Origin: Cordilura impudica
Taxonomy: Eukaryota > Arthropoda > Insecta > Diptera > Scathophagidae
DNA length: 64,000 bases
Assembly: GCA_963682025.1 (NCBI GenBank)
Contig: OY821519.1
Coordinates: 65,280,783 to 65,344,782 of the forward strand
Direction: 5' to 3'
In this document: piece after piece, positions 10,145-20,690 of the stretch
How positions within the stretch are numbered: the stretch's first letter is position 1
Layout of the letters: each line of letters begins with the position of its first letter
Notes under the pieces: generated by a model
The model's database searches: none
What the model saw: only the letters and a program-made list of their open reading frames with translations
What the model was told of the DNA's origin: nothing
Made by a program: the position numbers and the translations under genes

Positions 10145-10375
10145 GAGCCCAATTCACTAGATCTCAGTACCATAGAAAATATATGTAAATCGAAAATACG
10201 AACACGAAATTACACAAATAAGACAGAGCTCATAGAGGCAGTTAATTTAGAGTGGCAAAAAATTTCAATCGAGATCATCAACAATTTAATTGTCTCAATG
10301 TCTCGGCGTTCTGAAGCAGTTCTAAAAAAAATAATGGAAACCCAACAAAATATTGAAACTAAAAATAGAAGCAAA
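10145..10375 (+). pseudogene. Tc1-like transposase C-terminal fragment
   Basis: One frame reads NSLDLSTIENICKSKIRTRN, then KTELIEAVNLEWQKISIEII and LIVSMSRRSEAVL. This matches the C-terminal tail of Tc1-like transposases (family pattern SPDLNPIENLW ... EW..I ... SMPRR...V). The rest of the gene is absent. It may belong to the same family as the fragment at 1656-1978. Confidence 0.7.
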
Positions 10376-10419
10376 GTTTTCAATTATTGTATAGCAAAGG
10401 TTTCCAAAGTTTTGAGCTT

Positions 10420-10785
10420 TAACACACTCACCTAAAGTCAGGCCTATGACCAGTGTGGTTAAAAATCAGTTTTCATACCCTACAGCTTTACTTCGTATTA
10501 ATCTCAGAAGATACAACTCTATCCAAACAAACAATCGTTATTTTTGAATTTTGAATATTTATGCATTTATACTTCTAATTTCCACCATTCTCAGTTTCGT
10601 AAGAGTTGACATATGTGATGTACGGTTTGTACATCTACATATTGTACTTTATTAGTGATGTTGCTCTGTACATATATTAGTGATGTTGCTCTAAAGCGAA
10701 ATTTTTTTAATAGTTTGTTAGATTTCACATCATTTTTCAGACATATTGCAATAAGGCCTAACTTTAGGTGAGTTAAAACGCAGAT
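10420..10785. mobile_element. Short inverted-repeat element
   Basis: CACTCACCTAAAGTCAGGCC at about 10431 is inverted as GGCCTAACTTTAGGTGAGTT at about 10757. This gives 25-30 bp imperfect terminal repeats around about 310 bp of non-coding sequence with a small internal duplication (ATTAGTGATGTTGCTCT at 10650-10692). Superfamily unknown and no target duplication is clear. Confidence 0.5.
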
Positions 10786-11189
10786 CCCAGGTTCAAGCCT
10801 TACGACCGCCCTAAGTAGAAAAATTTCTTATAGAAGCAATCTATTCAATTGTAACAACGATTATCATAACGTTCAATAAAATCACTGCTGAAGTGTTGTT
10901 ATGATTTTTTGAAATATATGATTTCTTCTTCTCTACCGCGCACTATTGAAACAAAATCACAATTTTCATATTAATTTTAGAATTAAAATTTCAATATGTC
11001 TGAAAAATTACCTCAAATCGAACTAAATACTACTTTATTTTCAAAAGATTTTTTTTTTTAATCACATTAAATTGTATATTTAATAGTTCAAAACTTTTTC
11101 GAATTTTTTTTCCAATATTTTTGGGAATAGAAAATAAAAAATATGTTTTTAATATATGTACATATTTTAAGTTTTTTTGTTTATTTGTT
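10786..11189. other. fry intron, no feature
   Basis: AT-rich intronic sequence without a recognised element. Confidence 0.4.
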
Positions 11190-11458
11190 TGTTTATAGTC
11201 TAGATCGACTATACCTTAGGACCAACTAATTGGATGTAAAAAATAAGCACAAACCAAATTTCAGTGGCAATAGTCGGTTTCAGTCTAACTAATTTTATAT
11301 AAATAATAAACATTTACTAAATTTTAATGGCATTGTTATAATTTTCTTGTTTACCGATATGAAAAAAATTCATATCGGATTACATCATTATATGGGGACT
11401 AGGTCGAAAAATTAACCATATTTGGTAAAGTCACTTATCAAAGTGGTATAGGGTATAA
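11190..11458 (+). repeat. DINE-A element, internally deleted
   Basis: Begins at GTCTAGATCGACTATACC (a degraded 5' hairpin of the DINE-A family) and ends at the characteristic GTGGTATAGGGTATAA. In between are CATATCGGAT and TATGGGGACTAGGTCG blocks shared with the full copies at 39132, 48643 and 59638. The GTCY-repeat portion is missing. Confidence 0.75.
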
Positions 11459-11461
11459 GGA

Positions 11462-11755
11462 TTGTTTTATAACATCCAAAAGAAAGGCCAAAAAATTTTA
11501 TTGCGCTTGGAAGCCTATATTGGAGGCCTACAAGTCAACGATTTAGAAGGTAACGACTTTAAGTTGGAACTGGCTGATTCGAAGATTTCTCCATCTGATT
11601 CTGCTAACGACCGATATGAATATTATTACACAACACCACGTTACGATGAGATTAAAATAAAAACTTCTAAAATCACCCTACCGCCGCTGAATCACCAGAT
11701 CATTCTTCACCATCATAATGGAAGCTCAAACATACCGGTTAAATATCGCTCCTAA
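11462..11755 (+). CDS. Unidentified coding-like ORF fragment
   Basis: 97 open codons directly abutting the end of the DINE-A copy, with no ATG at the start, so it is a 5'-truncated frame. The composition looks coding: LRLEAYIGGLQVNDLEGNDF, KLELADSKISPSDSAND, RYEYYYTTPRYDEIKIK, ending PVKYRS and TAA. No repeats, no transmembrane segment, no motif I can name. Possibilities are a fragment of an unrecognised transposon protein, a retroposed gene piece, or an exon of a gene nested in fry. I could not link it to a neighbour. Confidence 0.35.
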   Translation: MFYNIQKKGQKILLRLEAYIGGLQVNDLEGNDFKLELADSKISPSDSANDRYEYYYTTPRYDEIKIKTSKITLPPLNHQIILHHHNGSSNIPVKYRS

Positions 11756-12273
11756 ATTCGTTGTGGCAAAAATGTAAATATACACGGAAGTAAATATTGT
11801 TTGCGAACAAATGTATCTTTAAATATTTTAGATAAAAATGTTTTAACAAATTGAATATTAAGCAATTGTTTTAATTACAAGCTTTTAAATTAACTACTTT
11901 TTAACTAAAGTTTTTAGCAGTTAAAGGTTTCTATAGTCAAAATTTTGTACTGGATAAATATTAATGAAAGTTTCAGAAATCTTTCTTGCTGGTAACATAA
12001 ATAAGATTGTATTTTTTGAATTTTTTTTAAATGCATTTGGGTTTTTATTTTAGCATAGAAAAATTATTCCTGAAAGTTTAATTGAAATCTAAAGCGGACG
12101 GATTAAAAATTAAAATTTTTGTTCTCTTGAATTATAAAAAAATTTTTTTTATTAAAAAATATTTTCACTTAAAACTAATTTTTAACTAAAAAATCGTTTA
12201 GATCGTTTAGTAATTAATAAAAAAAAAATTCCGCTGTTAATACTCTTATTTTTAAAGATTTTTTTTATAACAA

Positions 12274-13216
12274 CACTGTGCGACAGCCAAAATCGGGTTG
12301 GGATGAAACCACCGGGGAAAGTTATATCGGTCAAAAAAAAAGTTATGCATTTTGACGTAACTCGAAAACTACTAGTCCGATTTTGCTGAAACAAATTTAG
12401 AAAAATTAAGAAATGGAAGTTATCTGACTGATTAAAAACAATAGATTTTTTTTTTTTCAAATGAAGACAGATCCTCATCCGATACAGACTCTGAACAAGT
12501 AGGCGAACCACCACGCAAGAAAGTAAAGGGAGCAAACAAACGAAAATAAATTTATGCGTTCATCGATTTTCATGATCTAAGTTTCTATGTTATAACCTGA
12601 TATTTTTAATTTTACGTGTTAATAAGAAATAATATATAATAAATATTATCCAAATTCATTGAAACATAAAATCAATTTTCTTGTCAAAATGAAGATACCT
12701 TTACTTAATTGTGAATAAAAGCGAAACGCGTACATCGATTTTCATGATCTATGTCTCATTTCGTTCATAGGTTATGTGACTTTACGTGGAAGTAATAGGA
12801 CTTGACACTTTTTTCCGTTTCGGATTTTTTATGAATTTAAAAAAAAAAAGAAATTTTTAATTTTTTAGGCAAAAAATATTTTTTTTTTTCTTCATACATT
12901 TATTTATAACTGCGAAACTGTTGCTTATGTAGCGAAAGATTATATGAACAGATTAAAGGAATAGTAATTCTTAATTTTTGTAAATTTGTTTCATCAAAAT
13001 CGAACTAGTGGTTCTCGAGTTATATCAAACAAACGAGCCCAAAACGTGACAAATTCCCCTATACGATACTTACTAAGTTCAAATCGATATATCTCGATTC
13101 CTAGACGTGACCCAGCGAAACGCCGGGACACGTATAACTTTTTTTTGACCGATATAACTTTCCCCGGTGGTTTCATCCCATACCGATCACTGACCCTTAC
13201 CATTTGTCGCACAGTG
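12274..13216. mobile_element. CACTGTGCGACA inverted-repeat element
   Basis: Terminal inverted repeats of about 80 bp with small indels: CACTGTGCGACAGCCAAAAT ... TGAAACCACCGGGGAAAGTT at the left, inverted at 13130-13216. Flanks are CAA and TAA, compatible with a diverged 3-bp TWA target duplication. At about 12470-12549 there is a coding-like tail (RSSSDTDSEQVGEPPRKKVK, then stop), probably the last residues of the parent transposase. It shares the terminal CACTGTG with the elements at 31403 and 45821. Confidence 0.65.
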
Positions 13217-13665
13217 TAATTAGTTATTTATTTCTCTTACATTGCATAAAGTATTATCTTCTCTAGTATTAGAAAATGTATACATGATCTCGAACCGAAC
13301 AATAAAAAAAGTATGTGAGTCCGATCACAGGGGAGATGTGTAAACATCTATTTACACATCAATTAAAATCAAACAGTAAGCGCCATCTATGTATAGCAAG
13401 CAACTGCTATGGTTTTTATACTTGATGGTTGCAGTTGTTTGCTATACATTCATGGCGCTTTCTGTTGGTTGTTGAATCAGCTAAATAAATTTAAATCATA
13501 ATCTTTGCACCAATACACTTACATATAACTCACACTGATTTTCCCTTACGCTGTTTTTGTGATTGTATTCTAAAATAGATTTTTACCACCCTGAGCACAT
13601 AGATGTTTACACATCAATAACTAATTGTTATTACAACACAAAATCGACATTACATAAAAAACTAA
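13217..13665. repeat. SINE-like repeat copy with an inserted palindrome
   Basis: 13217-13312 (ATTAGTTATTTA ... TACATGATCTCGAACCGAAC) and 13612-13665 (TAACTAATTGTTATTACAAC ... TACATAAAAAACTAA) match parts of the 350-bp insert at 19595-19944. Between them, 13335-13611 contains two inverted-repeat pairs: GATGTGTAAACATC / GATGTTTACACATC, and AAGCGCCATCTATGTATAGC / its inverse at about 13445. This suggests a MITE inserted in the SINE-like copy. Confidence 0.5.
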
Positions 13666-14178
13666 CAGGTTTTTTTTATATTTAAAATTTAAATTTTTCT
13701 TCTAACACAATTCACATACATATTTTAGCGCAATATTTCTGTAAAAAAAAACTAAATATAAATTAAATCGCTCTATGTTTTACTTAAGTATAATTACGTG
13801 TAAGCTTAAAAAATACATGACAATCGCAAAATAAAAACTAAAAGCGCAAATGAATACATAAGCAATAGAGGTGTTTAATATCAGAACAAAAGACTTTATG
13901 TTCAACAGAAAGTCACATCTGAAATGTAAAAGTTTAGCTTTTTTTAATTAAATTTAAAAAAAAATAATACATAATACTGCCAAAACTACAATATAATAAA
14001 ATACAAGACTGGAGCGCTACAACTTTAAAACACAGTCAAAAATTTCACTACTATGAAGAGGGTTTTTTGGGGCTTTTTTTTTTTGTGAATATCAATTTGA
14101 TTTTTGGAACTTAAATTAAAAACTTTTTGTTTGTTCTTATTTATTAAAATATTTTTTTGTTCAATATTTTTCTATTAC
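13666..14178. other. fry intron, no feature
   Basis: AT-rich intronic sequence. Nothing recognised. Confidence 0.4.
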
Positions 14179-14322
14179 CCCAAACGTTTCTGACGCGCTT
14201 CTTTGCGACCATACGACAACGGCAGTGTAAAACGTGTCACAATCCCTTCAGGTCCAAATACATTTGAAGGTATATTATCCAACGAATCGGATAGTGACCG
14301 TGAATCCGATTGATCTTGTAAA
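14179..14322 (-). CDS. fry: furry exon
   Basis: Codes for SLQDQSDSRSLSDSLDNIPS, then FGPEGIVTRFTLPLSYGRKE and ARQKRLG. The stretch is Ser/Asp-rich and less conserved than neighbouring exons; placement rests on phase and signals. It enters with one base (completing AG from 18197), leaves with GG, and GG plus T gives the Gly that starts the exon at 7056-7223. Donor is GTAATA and acceptor is TTTTTAG. If the donor is not used, the frame meets TAA at once. Confidence 0.8.
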
Positions 14323-14988
14323 CTAAAAATTGTATTGAAATTAAATTTGTTGGAAAAAAAAAATCAAAATTAGAAAACAACAACAAGTGTTTTGACATTA
14401 AGAACAAAAAAAAACACAAAAACATATGAACCAAACAATGGTGAAACATAAATTATGAAAGAATAAAATATGTGAATAAATGTATATTAAATAAAAAAAA
14501 AATCGTTGTTGTTGTGAATTTTTCAAACAAATAAAAAATCGCAAAATGTAAAAAAATGTTCTCAAAATTTTGGGTTTTTTCAGTGACAGTGATGATGAAA
14601 ACAAATGTGTAAATTTAGTAAATTATTTCGAAGTTTCAATTCAGAACCCTTCAACAGATGACATCGGGGGAAATCAAAAAAAAAAACTATAAAATTTAAA
14701 TGTTGTAAATAATAGTTGAAAATGTTTTATGTAGAATTTTTTAGCACTTTAACATAGACAAACGATTAAATAATGATTATTTGCTAAATGTTACTGCAGT
14801 ATACATACATAATTTTAAATTTTACTCGTATATTACAACTAATTACACTGTTGAAGAAATGAATACTTTTGGCAGTAAGCGTATACCGGGCAAGTGTACT
14901 TAGGGTAATGACAATGACGTGTCGCTGAGCCTGAATCCGTGTTCCGTTTTGCTGACAAAATAAAAATTTTTTAATTAAAAATGCAATT

Positions 14989-14990
<2 letters not shown>
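14323..14990. other. fry intron, no feature
   Basis: AT-rich intronic sequence. Nothing recognised. Confidence 0.4.
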
Positions 14991-15028
<38 letters not shown>

Positions 15029-15400
15029 TCAAACCATTCATTTTTACCATAAAAATTATTTTTTAGATTTTTTAATTTTATTTATTATTAAAATTTTTTC
15101 AATTTATAAAATTTTTTGTTTTAATTTTGTTTTTAATTTTTTTTTTTTAATTTTGTTTTTAATTTTTTTTTTTTTAATTTTGTTTTTAATTTTTTTTTTT
15201 TCAAACCATTCATTTTTACCATAAAAATTATTTTTTAGATTTTTTAATTTTATTTATTATTAAAATTTTTTCAATTTATAAAATTTTTGTTTTAATTTTG
15301 TTTTTTAATTTTGTTTTTCAATTTTTTTTGTTTTTTTTTTTTTTTTTTTTTAAACTATTTTTTCAATTTTTTAAAATTTTTTTAAAATTTAGCTTTTTCC
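14991..15400. repeat. Poly-T tract and 172-bp tandem duplication
   Basis: A T run of about 36 at 14992-15027 is followed by a T-rich block starting TCAAACCATTCATTTTTACC at 15029 that recurs almost exactly at 15201 (period 172). Within it, TTTTGTTTTTAATTTTTTTT is itself repeated three times. Confidence 0.85.
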
Positions 15401-15424
15401 GCTATAAAAATTATCGCGAGTTAG

Positions 15425-15662
15425 GCGCGAATGTCACTCAAAATGCATTTTCTTCATTCGCATTTAGATTTTTTTCCCACAAACCCTAGGTGCGGTGAGC
15501 GACGAACAAGGGGAGCGTGCTCACCAAGATTTAATGAAAATTTAAAGAAATTATCAAGGATTTTAGGACAAAAGCATGCTGGAAGATTATTTCTGGACTC
15601 GAATACGTGAAACCGAACCAACAAAATACAAACGACGTTCAAATAACGCCATTCACTTTTGA
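15425..15662 (+). pseudogene. Degraded transposon-type protein fragment
   Basis: Frames can be joined as MSLKMHFLHSHLDFFP, then GAVSDEQGERAHQDL, then YQGF, SMLEDYFWTRIRE and PTKYKRRSNNAIHF, with two in-frame stops and one shift. I know this pattern (MS.K.HFLHSHLD.FP.N.G..S.EQGERFHQD) from a protein family that recurs in arthropod genomes as transposon-like copies. The superfamily is not clear to me. Only the C-terminal part is present. Confidence 0.6.
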
Positions 15663-15847
15663 AAATTCATTGAGTTTTAAATAACTAATGATTTTTTACA
15701 TAAAAAAACGAATAAAAAAAATTTTTTTTGTATCTCGAAAACCTGACGTAATAGAGAAAAACCAATTACAGATTCGAGTTCAGCCCACCAAATTACCCAA
15801 GGAAAGATATTCGGTTGCTCCAGTCCAAAACCTTTTTATCTAGTATA

Positions 15848-16014
15848 ATTTTATAAGAGCCTAAAGGTATGCTAATCAAATTCAGCAATTCCCAATTTAA
15901 CACAGGGCGTCTGATGTACAATTATAATGAAATTCGATTAAATAATAAATGCACTGTCGGTGAATTGTGAATTGGTTAAAATTCATTAGCATACCTTTAG
16001 GCTCTTATAAAATT
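15848..16014. mobile_element. Small MITE with inverted ends
   Basis: TTTATAAGAGCCTAAAGGTA...TGCTAATCAAATT at the left is inverted at 15980-16014 (ATTAGCATACCTTTAGGCTC...). The total is about 165 bp with arms of about 35 bp. The motif CTAAAGGTATGCTAATCAAT is also found within the CTAG-ended repeats (52265, 35895) and near 2455, so this may be a derivative of that family. Confidence 0.65.
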
Positions 16015-17555
16015 ATTTATTATAAATATTTTATTTTACCCAATTTAATATATTTTTAACGGATATTATACATAACTTTTATCATTCTGCAATACTCCTC
16101 AATATAAACTATAACTATGCCAAATTTCACACCCTCCGTTCGCGCATTATGCTTAAAAACGGTCACAAAGATATATAGATAACCTAATAAAAGACCATGA
16201 TGATCATTTTGTTGAACAATGTTATCAATGTTCGTTGTAGATATATTGGCTTTTCCACACTGAAGCGCTGAAGTCGAAAGAGTGTTCAATGCAATGAATT
16301 GTTATGAAAACAAAATAAAAGGAAACACTGTAAATCCTTTAACACAATGGACTAAATATTAATAATGTCGTATTAATTATAAAATTCCATCAAATTAATA
16401 AAAGTTAAATTCTCTTCAAACATTTAAAAAATCAAAAACTTATATTAAAGCAATAGTAGGTCCTGAAGATCAGGAAGAAAATGGCATGATTTTATTTGAA
16501 CATGTAGAGGTAAAAGAAAAGTTTTTAATTTTTTTTTATTATTGGTATACCATACACTTTAAACGTTTCAATATATACAAAATGATCTCAAATGTGGAAA
16601 TAATATATAAGTTTTTGGAAAATTAATAAAAAATAATTTTATTTTTTACAAACATCATAAAAAAGCGCTTTTTAGCGTTTGTAGTTTTATTCTAATTTTG
16701 CACCTTCTAGCACTTTCTGGGGTACTGCTGTTTTGCTCTTTTGGTTGAAAAAAGCTGTTATCGCTTTTATTTTCGCCATCGACAAAATTTATATTCCAAA
16801 ATTGTGTTTTGAGAATCTTAAGTACACAAACATGGAATCTAACGTTTCTTATGCAGTTGATGAAAATTGCATATAAATTATTTTTGAAATGGAATTTATT
16901 AATGAGTTTTGGTGGGCACCAAATAAATGTTGTAATAAGTGTTATTCAGGGCTGCGACAATTTTCTCTAAACATTTTTAATTTTTTTTATTAAAGTGTTT
17001 GCAGTGTTTGCAGATATATTTGCAGAGGTAATCTGAAAAACCTACCAGATTTATTATAATTCAAACCCTACAAAATTAAAAAAACGCCGAAAAATTCACC
17101 AAAATTGTGATTATTTGAGAAAAATTTTTTTTTTCATAATTTAATTATTTAAGTACAAAAAAAATTTAAAAAACCGATTTTTTTGATAGAATGGATGTTA
17201 AATGGAAGACAAACATATGAACTGCATTTAATTTTTTTATTTAAATTTATATATAAATTTTTACATATGTATCGTCAATAAAACAAAAATGTACTACGGA
17301 TTCATACTCAGCGACCCCCTATTATCCTAAGTACACTTACTTATCTTGAGTCTGCTCATTTTTGACTGTTGAACAATGTTATTTAAAATAATGACTGACA
17401 ATGACTGACTATGATTTTAAGTGTTAAAGTTGATGTTTATTGTTTTTCGACCACAAATGAAATCCAAATCAAAATCAATAGAGAACAACTTTGTAAAGTA
17501 ACGTTTCCAATAAACTTTTTCCTTAAACCTATAGCAGCTCTCTAGAACTCGTATA
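16015..17555. other. fry intron, mostly unassigned
   Basis: Contains a partial inverted copy of the 2165/58060 repeat at 16085-16145. At 16447-16508 there is a short coding-like stretch (IKAIVGPEDQEENGMILFEH) ending at a GTAAAAG that could be a donor; too short to call. The remainder is AT-rich and unrecognised. Confidence 0.4.
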
Positions 17556-17775
17556 CAGTGTTGGTCATCTAATTGGTACATCCAGCATAAGACTTATTTA
17601 TCTTGCCAAGATATTGCAATTAATCACAAAAATTTTAACATCAATAAATGGCAAAAAAAAAAAACTTTTTAAAACGACATAACTGATTTTAATAAAAAAA
17701 AATCAGAATATCACTCGTCATAAAATATGAAAAGATATTTCAAGTAATTGACATACAATGGGTGTCCAAGCACTG
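17556..17775. mobile_element. Tc1/mariner-type MITE
   Basis: 220 bp with ends CAGTGTTGGTCATCT and, inverted, CAGTGCTTGGACACCC, each preceded by TA (17554-17555 and 17776-17777), the target duplication of Tc1/mariner elements. Non-coding. Confidence 0.7.
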
Positions 17776-18196
17776 TATATGATAGAAATTTTTTTGAATT
17801 TCATAAACCGAAACCATATGATAACTAACATACATATATAATTCTTTGAATATTTCCAATTTTAACTACACCATTGTATGAATAGTATGTAATGTAAAAC
17901 TTTATAAACTTAATAATACGATTTAATGGCAAAACTACTAAGTTTGAAATGGATATCTTGTTATGCTTATGTGTTGATAATGAAGAGTATTAAATCTTAA
18001 TTACAACAGAAGATGCTGATAATAGAAAACAACAAAAAATGTATTAGATGAATTTCGTTGAAAAATTGCAATTATGAATTAAATGCATGTTTAATGATTA
18101 AAGTAAGGTAAGATAATGCAAAACAAAAAATACAAGATAAGAAAAGAAACAAGACCTAATAGTTGTTGGTTATTAAAAAAAAAAGAAATAGCTTAC
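17776..18196. other. fry intron, no feature
   Basis: AT-rich intronic sequence. Nothing recognised. Confidence 0.4.
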
Positions 18197-18379
18197 CTTA
18201 AACTTAAGTCAGGCGAAGCACAACGTATTGCTACACTGGGTATTTGTGGAACCAGACGCATAGCCATGACAACTTGATTACGCCATAAGCGTAAGTAAAA
18301 GTCTTTTTGGCTTTCTGTTGGCACCTTTTTCGTTGGAGCCGATGAACGCAGCAATGATGCTCTATTGTCACTAACAGGT
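18197..18379 (-). CDS. fry: furry exon
   Basis: Codes for [39 protein letters not shown], then [20 protein letters not shown]. The LWRN core matches the Furry segment that in human reads [20 protein letters not shown]. Acceptor TTTTTCAG and donor GTAAGC are visible. One base enters (CCAAC plus A gives Thr) and AG leaves. The intron to the next upstream exon is 10.5 kb and holds the nested retrotransposons. Confidence 0.92.
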
Positions 18380-18472
18380 CTGAAAAAGAATAACACAATA
18401 AAAAAAGAACATGAATATAAAAAAATTAATTTGAAAGTTTTTAAAAAAAAAAATTAACTTATTTTAATTTAA

Positions 18473-18763
18473 ACTAGCAGATTCCAGCCCTCGAAACTCG
18501 AGTGCAATTTCTAGACAGCTTTATTTTTCATCTTAGCCAATTTACAAACCAACTCTTTTATGGTTTATTATTATTGTGAATGAAGATAAAAAACTCATTA
18601 ACAAACACATTAACAAATTTAATAAACACACACATAGCATTGTATAATTTTATGTATGTGTTTATAGCAACTTTAAATGCAATTTACTCAAAATAAAGGA
18701 AAAAATTAAATAACCTGTAAATCTACAGAACGACGACAGAGAAATACCTTTCAAATAATATAC
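18473..18763 (+). repeat. CTAG-ended dispersed repeat, left part
   Basis: Begins ACTAGCAGATTCCAGCCCTC with the palindrome CTCGAAACTCGAG, then the family body (TTATTATTATTGTGAATGAA, AAACACATTAACAAATTTAA). It stops at TAATATAC (18756-18763), which is repeated at 24553-24560 where the rest of the repeat (GTTTGGTCAAAATCGGGATA ... CACAAGAAATCACTAGCC) resumes. The element was therefore split by the retrotransposon that follows. Confidence 0.9.
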
Positions 18764-18784
18764 TAATTTAGTCGTAGATACAGA

Positions 18785-19594
18785 TTTAGATAAAGCTTTC
18801 ACACTGCAAGAAATTAGGTTGGTACTGGCAAAGGTTAAGGAAAATAAAGCGCCTGGTGAGGATAGAATACCTTATGAATTTTTTATAAATGCAAATAATA
18901 ACTTTTTGAGCGCTTTGGCGGAAGTCTTTACAAATTTGTTAAACGGAAGTGGTTCTTTTGAAGTGTTTGAACGTAATATTGTTTTCCCAATTCATAAAAA
19001 AGGAGATACTAATGAGCCAGGCAATTACAGGGGAATATCCTTCATGAATTGCATAGGAAAGATCATGATGGCTGCAATACATGAAAGGTTAATACAATGG
19101 TCCACAAACTATAAAACTTTAAATGAGTTCCAGGCAGGCTTTCGCAAAGGCTATTCGACAATAGATAACATCTATAATTTAACTGCAATTGTTAACATAA
19201 AGTTCCATGAACAAAAAAGAGTTTACGCATTCTTTGTGGACTTTAAAGCCGCTTTTGATCGTGTACCTAGACAACTTTTAATGTATAAACTACGCCAAAT
19301 GGGATTGTCCACAAAAATAGTAAACTTTTTAGAACATGTATATAAATATACCATTTCTGCGGTGTGGACTGGAGATGAAATTTCAGAGTATTTTGGCACA
19401 AACTCTGGTGTTACACAGGGATGCTTGTTGTCGCCTTTTTTGTTTTCATTGTATTTAAATGATCTCCATGAGCAACTGCAGGGCGGTCTATTCATAGATG
19501 ATCTGAACATAAGAACCTTAATGTATGCGGATGATATTGTCATTCTTGCCGAGAATATAAGCGTCCTTCAAAAAATTATAAATAATTTGGAAAT
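18785..19594 (+). pseudogene. Reverse transcriptase, part 1 (element 1)
   Basis: Reads through RT motifs: NKAPGEDRIPYEFF, NYRGISFMNCIGKI, EFQAGFRKGYSTIDNI, VYAFFVDFKAAFDRVP (motif A, Asp present), NSGVTQGCLLSPFLFSLYLN (motif B) and LMYADDIVILAE (motif C, YADD intact). The frame is open to INNLEI, where the SINE-like insert begins and adds a stop at 19613. The frame resumes at LEIYCKTWGMEV after 19945. The N-terminal endonuclease is absent (5' truncation). Confidence 0.9.
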
Positions 19595-19944
19595 AATAAT
19601 TAGTTATTTATAGTTCGGTTCGAGATCATGTATACATTTTCTAACTCTCGTATGAAAAGAAAGAAAAAACATTTCTCATGTTCTTTTCTTTCTAATGTTG
19701 AGTTAAATAGTTGATTAAGCATGAGTTGAAGCAATAGGCAGAAGGATGCTGAAGATGAACAAGTCGCTTTGTTCGAAAGTAGCTACTCCATCTAGCGCTG
19801 TCTTCAATTTTTTCCAAATTTCTCTTACATTGCATAAAAGTATTATCTTTTCTAGTATTAGAAAATGTATACATGATCTCGAACCGAACTATAAATAACT
19901 AATTATTATTATTACAACACAAGATCGACAATACATAAAAACTA
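19595..19944. mobile_element. SINE-like 350-bp insert
   Basis: Bounded by a 15-bp direct repeat AAATAATTTGGAAAT (19580-19594 and 19945-19959), a length typical of target-primed retroposition, and has an A-rich end (ACATAAAAACTAA). Near its left end is GGTTCGAGATC, close to the tRNA B-box consensus GGTTCGANTCC. The same block is inverted at about 19865-19890, so the insert also has a terminal palindrome. A second partial copy lies at 13217-13665. Whether it is a true SINE or an inverted-repeat DNA element is open. Confidence 0.65.
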
Positions 19945-20487
19945 AAATAATTTGGAAATATATTGTAAAACGTGGGGAATGGAAGTAAACTTAGCAAAAT
20001 CCGAGATAATGGTTTTTAGGAAAGGTGGTCGTGTTTCCTCAAGAGAAAAGTGGACGTTTAACGGAGGGCAGGTTAAAATTGTGGCTCAATACAAGTATTT
20101 AGGTATAATACTAACTCCGATAATGTCTTACACGAAACATATAATCACAAAAAATTATGCTGCAAAAGTTTGTATAAATATCACTTGGAAAAATTTTATT
20201 GCAAAAAGGGATGTGTCGCTCAAGGCAAAGTGGAGGTTATTTCAAGCTGTTTGTAAATCTATACAAGCGTATGGTGCTCAGTTATGGGGACTGGCTTGGT
20301 TTGACATTGTTGATAAATTGCAAAGGTTTTTCACTAAACGCCTGTTAAAAATACCGGAAAATGCCCCAAACTATGTACTTGCTTTAGAAACCAGTCAAGA
20401 AGATGCACACCTCTATACTTATAGTCTACACCTTCGTTATATTTCTAAGACGCTTTTCGAATATGGAAATCATAGGTTACCCCATCA
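19945..20487 (+). pseudogene. Reverse transcriptase, part 2 (element 1)
   Basis: Continues the frame: YCKTWGMEVNLAKSEIMVF (the KSE/KT motif after the palm), YKYLGIILTP (thumb), KWRLFQAVCKSIQAYGAQLW, and ends HRLPH at 20487, where the antisense CR1-like element is inserted. The pentamer CATCA at 20483-20487 is repeated at 23843-23847. Joining across it restores LPH-QKIISKNIYWYKN in frame. Codons 20488-20545 (RLLFIELYCF...) belong to the insert. Confidence 0.9.
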
Positions 20488-20690
20488 TAGGTTACTTTTT
20501 ATTGAATTATATTGTTTTATTGAATTGCTATCACAACAAGAATAAATCTTATAAATTACAGTGATAGCAAGTAACATTTGTAATATTAACATTGAGTTAC
20601 AGTAAATTTCGAGATTAATAAAAATAAAGTAAATTAATCATAAAAATTAACATAATAATGAACATAATAAAGTTGACATTTAACATAGAT

